DNA from: UBA7359 sp964392105
GTDB taxonomy: Bacteria; Pseudomonadota; Gammaproteobacteria; Eutrophobiales; Eutrophobiaceae
Length of the DNA stretch: 11,422 bases
Direction: 5' to 3'
NCBI GenBank assembly: GCA_964392105.1
Contig: CAYMPA010000099.1
Location: forward strand, 1 to 11,422
Below are positions 7,603 through 11,422 of this stretch, piece after piece. The position numbers and the translations under genes are program-made. The notes beneath the pieces were generated by a model, which did not search any database, was not told the DNA's origin, and saw only the letters and a list, made by a program, of their open reading frames with translations. Within the stretch, counting starts at the first letter, position 1. Each line of letters starts with the position of its first letter.

Positions 7603-8615
7603 TATTTGGTATCTGCTCTCAAAACATCGAGCCAACTATGTGGCATATTTTTTTTCACCTCAATTGAACTGAAAATATTGCTTTCCCTGCCCTTAACATT
7701 TTTTGCCCAATCAGCCATTGCTTTTATGCCTTCATCCAATCTATAGTTTGTATTGTCACCGAAAAATTTGCGTACTTTACGGTGATCAGCGAAGGCGTGA
7801 ACGACCTCCTTACGGGCATTAAGATAGTTCGTCTTTATATTACTAACGCCCATTGCTCTGGCTACAACGTCTACTAGTTGATTCACCGTATATGGTATAT
7901 CAGCACCGATGTTAAATATTTGATTATATGCTTCAGGATGGTTCACAGAATTTGCTATTATCGGAGAGATATCCTTGATATAACTGAATGCGCGGGTTTG
8001 TTCTCCATCACCAAAGATTGTTAACGGTTGGTCTTGCATGATCTGATTCATGAATATCCCAATAACATTGCGATACCGATCTCCAATGTTCTGCATTTCA
8101 CCATATACATTATGTGGTCTGAAAATAATATAGTCCAAGCCAAACATCATTTGGGAAGCCTTTAATTCCTGCTCTACAGCATATTTTGCGATGCCATAGG
8201 AATCTTCCGGCTCAGGAGTCATATTTTCAGTCATAGGCGGTTTCAGTCCACCGTACACCGCAATGGATGATGTGAACAAGAAACATTTAACATTATAATT
8301 GATAGCCGCGTTAATCAAATTGACACTACCGATCAGGTTATTATTATAGTTAAACCGTTTGATAAAGTGACTGAGACCTTCTGCTGCATATGCAGCCAAG
8401 TGATATACATAATCAAATTGATGTTTTTCAAAGAGACTATTTACTAAGTCAACGTCTAAAATTGAACCTTTAATAAATTTTGCCTTTGGATTGATATTCT
8501 CGATAAATCCTCCAGTGAGGTCGTCGAGTATAACTACCTCTTCACCTATTTCTACTAAATCGTTAACTACATGGGCGCCGATAAAGCCTGCTCCACCTGT
8601 CACTAATGATTTCAT
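7602..8615 (-). CDS. NAD-dependent sugar-nucleotide epimerase (UDP-hexose 4-epimerase-like, extended SDR)
   Basis: This 337-residue enzyme has the NAD-binding motif TGGAGFIG (6-13), Asp31-Asp32 after the second strand, and HLAAYAAEGLSHFIKRFNYN (72-91). The catalytic Ser pair sits in FTSSIAVYG (114-122), and the YxxxK dyad is Tyr140/Lys144 in DSYGIAKYAVEQ. RPHNVYG (166-172) and FGDGEQTRAFSYIKDI (201-216) mark the sugar-nucleotide site. All catalytic residues expected of a GalE-type 4-epimerase are present, so it should interconvert C4 epimers of a UDP-hexose or UDP-HexNAc in the cytosol; which one cannot be read here. The C-terminus runs about 30 residues past the usual final helix, which is charged and probably surface exposed. 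The start at ATG 8615 follows a GAGG site by five bases. A 96-base spacer separates it from the flippase, with no terminator or convincing promoter. The stop overlaps the next gene by one base. Confidence 0.9.
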   Translation of the reverse strand: MKSLVTGGAGFIGAHVVNDLVEIGEEVVILDDLTGGFIENINPKAKFIKGSILDVDLVNSLFEKHQFDYVYHLAAYAAEGLSHFIKRFNYNNNLIGSVNLINAAINYNVKCFLFTSSIAVYGGLKPPMTENMTPEPEDSYGIAKYAVEQELKASQMMFGLDYIIFRPHNVYGEMQNIGDRYRNVIGIFMNQIMQDQPLTIFGDGEQTRAFSYIKDISPIIANSVNHPEAYNQIFNIGADIPYTVNQLVDVVARAMGVSNIKTNYLNARKEVVHAFADHRKVRKFFGDNTNYRLDEGIKAMADWAKNVKGRESNIFSSIEVKKNMPHSWLDVLRADTK

Positions 8616-8620
8616 ACATA

Positions 8621-8624
8621 CCTC
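8621..8624 (-). promoter_or_regulatory. Shine-Dalgarno site of the epimerase gene
   Basis: GAGG on the minus strand lies five bases before ATG 8615. It is one of the clearest ribosome sites in the window and marks independent translation initiation after the 96-base gap that follows the flippase gene. Confidence 0.55.
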
Positions 8625-8711
8625 AATTTTATTGTTTTTATTGATGATAATTCTATTGTTGGTCTTTTTGAGTTGCTATGTTCAATATACACCAAGCGTT
8701 ACACAAAAGGT

Positions 8712-10031
8712 TCATCCGCTGGTTCCGAAATTGAAAGCAAAACTCGAAATGTTCAATTTGCGAAATATTTGCCATGACATAAATAAGTTCATGACCAATT
8801 GGCTTATTGAAGTCGCCAGTGCTGCGCCTTCGGCATTGAATCTTGGAATCAATAATAAGTTTAGTACTATACTGAGTATAGCCCCTATCGATGTCCCCAT
8901 TGCGGCATCACGGCTGTGCCCTGTCATCATTAAGATCAGCACAACTGGTCCAGTTGCAATCGATAGTAAGGCACCAATGATCAAAATAGCAAATGCGTTA
9001 GTTCCAACAATAAACTCTTCGCCATACAATGAAAGGAAAAAGTTCGAAAATATCAATAGTCCGATGCCTATAGACAGTGATGTCAACAACATCATACGTG
9101 AACTACGCATAACAACTAGCTTGAGTTGTTCATTGTCACCTTTAGTACTTATCTGAGCAATCACAGGTCCCAGTGTAGCACTAATAGCTATAATTGGTAT
9201 AAATGTTAGTTCTGCTCCTCGTCTAACGATCGAGTATATCCCCGTTGCTTCTGGTTTGAGTAAAATGCCTAAAAGTAATATATCAACTTGTTTACCCAAG
9301 ACACGCATGATACTAATTAAGAGAAATGGAATAGATAGACTTAGCCAGTAACGAAAATGGTAAGTAGCTGAAACCTTACGAGCCTCCACAGGTATATGCT
9401 TTAATACTGTATAAATAGCGTATGTTACCGCTAGCAGGATAGCCAAGCCATTGAGAAGCAAAGCCCCATTTGCTGTAAGCTTATTTCCAACTACCCAAGA
9501 AACGCATACTACCCCAACTATGAGTAAGCTGCCTCTAATAATCAGGAGAGGCAACTGCGCACGAATAATTTGTCCCAATCCACACAGTGCGCCTTGGAGG
9601 TAGATGGCAAGCGCCCAAAAGGGTAATGCAGTAAGAGCTATAAGGAAGGGCTTGCTCATATCTGGTGAGCTATCATCGTAAAAATGTTGGAGGGCGAAGA
9701 AGCTAATAAATGCCAACAAAATGGAAACGCCTAAAACAACCAATGCCGCACGCCAAAGGAGTCCTTTAAGGGGGGCCCACTCCATCTTACTACGATATGC
9801 AGCCACTTGGTGTACAAGCATTTCATTAAGGCCCAGAGCTGCGGGTAAAGATAGAAGATTAACCCAAGCCATGGCAAATACGTAGAGTCCGAATTCGTTG
9901 GCTCCAAGCAGCCTAGCTAATAAGATACCAGTGAGAAACAATATAAGATTATTCGAAATACGTAAAACGAAAGAACCAATACTTCCAAGCGCCATAGGGC
10001 GAAGGATCAGCTGCGAAATCTTTTTTAGCAC
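8712..10031 (-). CDS. wzx: Wzx-type polysaccharide flippase (MOP superfamily)
   Basis: This 439-residue integral membrane protein has about twelve hydrophobic segments and the N-terminal signature of the polysaccharide-transport (PST/MOP) family: ISNNLILFLTGILLARLLG (25-43) followed directly by ANEFGLYVFAMAWVN (44-58). Near the middle, PFLLISIMRVLGKQVDILLLG shows the charged residues typical of the seventh helix region. The family moves undecaprenyl-diphosphate-linked repeat units from the cytosolic to the periplasmic face of the inner membrane, and the surrounding glycosyltransferases, polymerase-like gene and Wzz fit that role. The frame starts at GTG 10031 with only a weak GGA about ten bases upstream. 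A shorter start at the Met codon near 9995 is possible but would trim the amphipathic N-terminal helix. The upstream frame closes at a TAG near 10082. The substrate structure cannot be deduced. Confidence 0.88.
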   Translation of the reverse strand: MLKKISQLILRPMALGSIGSFVLRISNNLILFLTGILLARLLGANEFGLYVFAMAWVNLLSLPAALGLNEMLVHQVAAYRSKMEWAPLKGLLWRAALVVLGVSILLAFISFFALQHFYDDSSPDMSKPFLIALTALPFWALAIYLQGALCGLGQIIRAQLPLLIIRGSLLIVGVVCVSWVVGNKLTANGALLLNGLAILLAVTYAIYTVLKHIPVEARKVSATYHFRYWLSLSIPFLLISIMRVLGKQVDILLLGILLKPEATGIYSIVRRGAELTFIPIIAISATLGPVIAQISTKGDNEQLKLVVMRSSRMMLLTSLSIGIGLLIFSNFFLSLYGEEFIVGTNAFAILIIGALLSIATGPVVLILMMTGHSRDAAMGTSIGAILSIVLNLLLIPRFNAEGAALATSISQLVMNLFMSWQIFRKLNISSFAFNFGTSG

Positions 10032-10160
10032 GTTTCTAGATCCACATCTGTGACGTATGATATCCGGGTTGATTAAATGCTAATATTGTTTTAGAATTTT
10101 TCTTGTGTATATATCCTAGCAAATTTAATGATATTAAAAAATACAGAATTATCTAATATA

Positions 10161-10285
10161 TTAAAAATGCTCTGCTAACCCCAGACTAAATACCAATATC
10201 AATCCCAGCATCTGGTTCATTTTAGTTTTGCGTGCTTGCTGTAATCTTCTGAATTCTAGGTGATGGCCGGGTCAATGATATATAC
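10161..10285 (-). pseudogene. Possible decayed C-terminus of a second Wzz-like co-polymerase
   Basis: The 274-base gap between wzz and wzx carries no intact gene. Its first half seems to preserve coding traces in two frames. One frame reads KVYIIDPAIT and then stops. The adjacent frame reads HLEFRRLQQARKTKMNQMLG, followed by LILVFSLGLAEHF and a TAA at 10161-10163. Spliced together, these resemble the tail of Wzz/GumC-type proteins: a (V/I)xDPAxxP motif, a basic patch, then a final Gly/Leu-rich membrane helix. The intact Wzz just upstream ends in the same order (HTLDIAEAAIEKDKPKRMR, then a hydrophobic helix). I infer a leftover of a tandem copy. A 19-codon frame (10220-10161, MNQMLGLILVFSLGLAEHF) could instead be a tiny membrane peptide, but it has no good ribosome site. 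The remaining AT-rich bases, 10032-10160, show no gene, terminator or convincing promoter. Confidence 0.35.
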
Positions 10286-10305
10286 CTTACACAATTGAGA
10301 AATGG

Positions 10306-11361
10306 CTATGGATATTCCTCAAAAGAATGGGTAATCAGTTTTATTGTCATGCCTGAAATTCCACCAAAAATCAGACTTAAAATCACGATTCTCATTCTCT
10401 TTGGTTTATCCTTCTCAATCGCAGCTTCCGCTATATCCAGTGTATGAATCACGGGAGTTTGCTTCACCTCTTCAATCCGGGTTAGTTCTAATTGTTGTTG
10501 GAGAGTGATATAAACCTGCTGCTTTATTTCCACCTGGCGGATCAAACGTTCCTCCTCTAGCTGTAGTTCTGGTGAATCCGCAATTCGGCGATTATTTTGC
10601 CGGAATTCTTTAAGGTCCGTTTCTGCTTGCGCTAACTCTTCATTCATAACAGCTAACCTTTCCTCAATGAACATCCTGTCTCGGGAGGCTTCGAAGGAAT
10701 TCTCCGTTTGGATATAGTCTGTCACTGCCTGCGCAACATAATTGGCAATATCTGCAGCCAACTGGGACTCCTCAATCAACACAACAATTCGAATCAAACC
10801 TGTTTTTCTATCTTCAGAGACGGAGATCAACTCTCCCAATCGCTCAAGCGCCTCCTCTTCCCACTCCTTCGGCAAATCCTCGTATTTTCTGTCCGATTCC
10901 GTAAACAGGGTTCTAACCCACACCAGCGGATCCAAAGAAAGACCGGTTGTATCATTAATTTCCCAATACGTGATTAAGTTGACGGGGTTTTCATATTTTT
11001 CCGTTGTCCATATCTCGCCAAGGATGGCTTTGCGGACCCTTCGAGATTTCACCACATCGGGAATGTTGAAACTGGTTTCCGCTCCGCCAATGGCGATATC
11101 GTATGTAGTAGCTAATCTTTGAAGCTGACCCACAGCACCCGCAGTCTCGCTAATGACTGGGTAAAGCGTAATAGTTGACTTGTAATATGGGGTAGCTATT
11201 ATAGCATAAATAACACCAACAACTGTAAAAACTATTGTAACCTTTGTGATAAACCTACGTTTAGCCCAAATGAATTGTCCTATAGCTTTTGAATTAATTG
11301 TATCATCATTGATAATCTGGATTTTTTCTTCCATCTCTTTAACTATCACTCCATTTAACAT
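10306..11361 (-). CDS. wzz: Wzz-like chain-length determinant (polysaccharide co-polymerase)
   Basis: This 351-residue inner-membrane protein has the standard co-polymerase layout. A short cytosolic N-terminus is followed by a first membrane helix at about 38-57 (ITKVTIVFTVVGVIYAIIAT). A periplasmic domain starts with PYYKSTITLYPV. A long charged helical region spans about 225-300 (for example EERLAVMNEELAQAETDLKE) and is likely a coiled coil. DKPKR (318-322) comes just before the second helix at about 324-342. Wzz proteins oligomerise in the inner membrane and set the modal number of repeat units added by Wzy. No Walker motifs or Tyr-rich tail follow, so this is the kinase-free form rather than a BY-kinase fusion. 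ATG 11361 lacks a clear Shine-Dalgarno site, and Met10 at 11334 is a plausible alternative. It is the first gene of the visible array and has visibly higher G+C than the genes at the left end. Confidence 0.88.
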   Translation of the reverse strand: MLNGVIVKEMEEKIQIINDDTINSKAIGQFIWAKRRFITKVTIVFTVVGVIYAIIATPYYKSTITLYPVISETAGAVGQLQRLATTYDIAIGGAETSFNIPDVVKSRRVRKAILGEIWTTEKYENPVNLITYWEINDTTGLSLDPLVWVRTLFTESDRKYEDLPKEWEEEALERLGELISVSEDRKTGLIRIVVLIEESQLAADIANYVAQAVTDYIQTENSFEASRDRMFIEERLAVMNEELAQAETDLKEFRQNNRRIADSPELQLEEERLIRQVEIKQQVYITLQQQLELTRIEEVKQTPVIHTLDIAEAAIEKDKPKRMRIVILSLIFGGISGMTIKLITHSFEEYP

Positions 11362-11422
11362 TCAACTGGAAGACTATTTAGTAGAATTAATGATGTAAAC
11401 AATCGTTGCGAGAGATGCTGTA

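Noticed and set aside
8616..8711. Terminator or promoter in the flippase-epimerase spacer
   Set aside because: No stem-loop followed by a T run and no acceptable -35/-10 pair was found by eye. Only the GAGG ribosome site is supported.
8491..9156. Plus-strand open frame of 221 codons
   Set aside because: It lies antisense to the flippase and the epimerase start, both of which have clear family motifs. It has no recognisable domain and is explained as a shadow frame.
10032..10160. Promoter for wzx in the AT-rich gap
   Set aside because: GATAAT-like and TTAGCA-like hexamers exist, but the best pairing has a 19-base spacer and a weak -35. In such AT-rich DNA this is not distinguishable from chance.
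10742..11122. Plus-strand open frame of 126 codons
   Set aside because: It is antisense to wzz, has low-complexity Ser-rich translation, no motif and no ribosome site support.
11362..11422. C-terminal end of another gene upstream of wzz
   Set aside because: All three minus-strand frames close within or soon after this stretch, but fewer than 25 codons are visible in each and none shows a recognisable ending.

Overview
This window is the inner part of a surface-polysaccharide (O-antigen or capsule/exopolysaccharide) biosynthesis locus of the Wzx/Wzy type. Every supported gene lies on the minus strand, so the locus reads from the right edge to the left edge. The host looks like a Gram-negative-type bacterium: there is a stand-alone Wzz-like chain-length regulator with no kinase domain, a flippase, a polymerase/ligase-type membrane protein, several genes with Shine-Dalgarno sites (GAGG, AAGGG, AAAGG), and one probable GTG start. 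No phylum can be fixed from the sequence alone. By eye, base composition drops along the transcript: one 60-base line inside wzz is about 48% G+C, and one inside the last glycosyltransferase is about 27%.

Layout in transcription order: a Wzz-like polysaccharide co-polymerase (11361-10306); a 274-base gap holding what looks like the decayed C-terminus of a second such protein; a Wzx-type flippase (10031-8712); an extended-SDR sugar-nucleotide epimerase (8615-7602); a family 2 glycosyltransferase starting inside the epimerase stop codon (7602-6664); a Wzy/ligase-type polytopic membrane protein (6618-5248); a GT4 glycosyltransferase (5209-4085); a SAM-dependent methyltransferase whose frame is broken at a run of nine C (4010-3208); a hexapeptide-repeat acyltransferase (3196-2498); a second GT4 glycosyltransferase (2470-1322); a DUF1972/GT4 rhamnosyltransferase-like enzyme (1307-204); and, cut by the left edge, the first 69 codons of a UDP-glucuronate decarboxylase (207-1). 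The last 61 bases (11362-11422) lie upstream of wzz and hold no gene or convincing promoter that I can assign.

Inferred cooperation: the decarboxylase (UDP-xylose) and the epimerase (4-epimerised UDP-hexose or HexNAc) supply sugar donors. Four glycosyltransferases assemble a repeat unit on a lipid carrier. The methyltransferase and acyltransferase may decorate it. Wzx flips the unit, the Wzy-like protein polymerises it, and Wzz sets chain length. No initiating phosphoglycosyltransferase is present, so that step must be encoded outside the window. Short spacers and overlaps (ATGA, TAATG) support an operon from the epimerase through the decarboxylase. The most notable features are the C9 tract interrupting the methyltransferase (phase-variable switch, mutation or sequencing error) and the degenerate co-polymerase remnant downstream of wzz.
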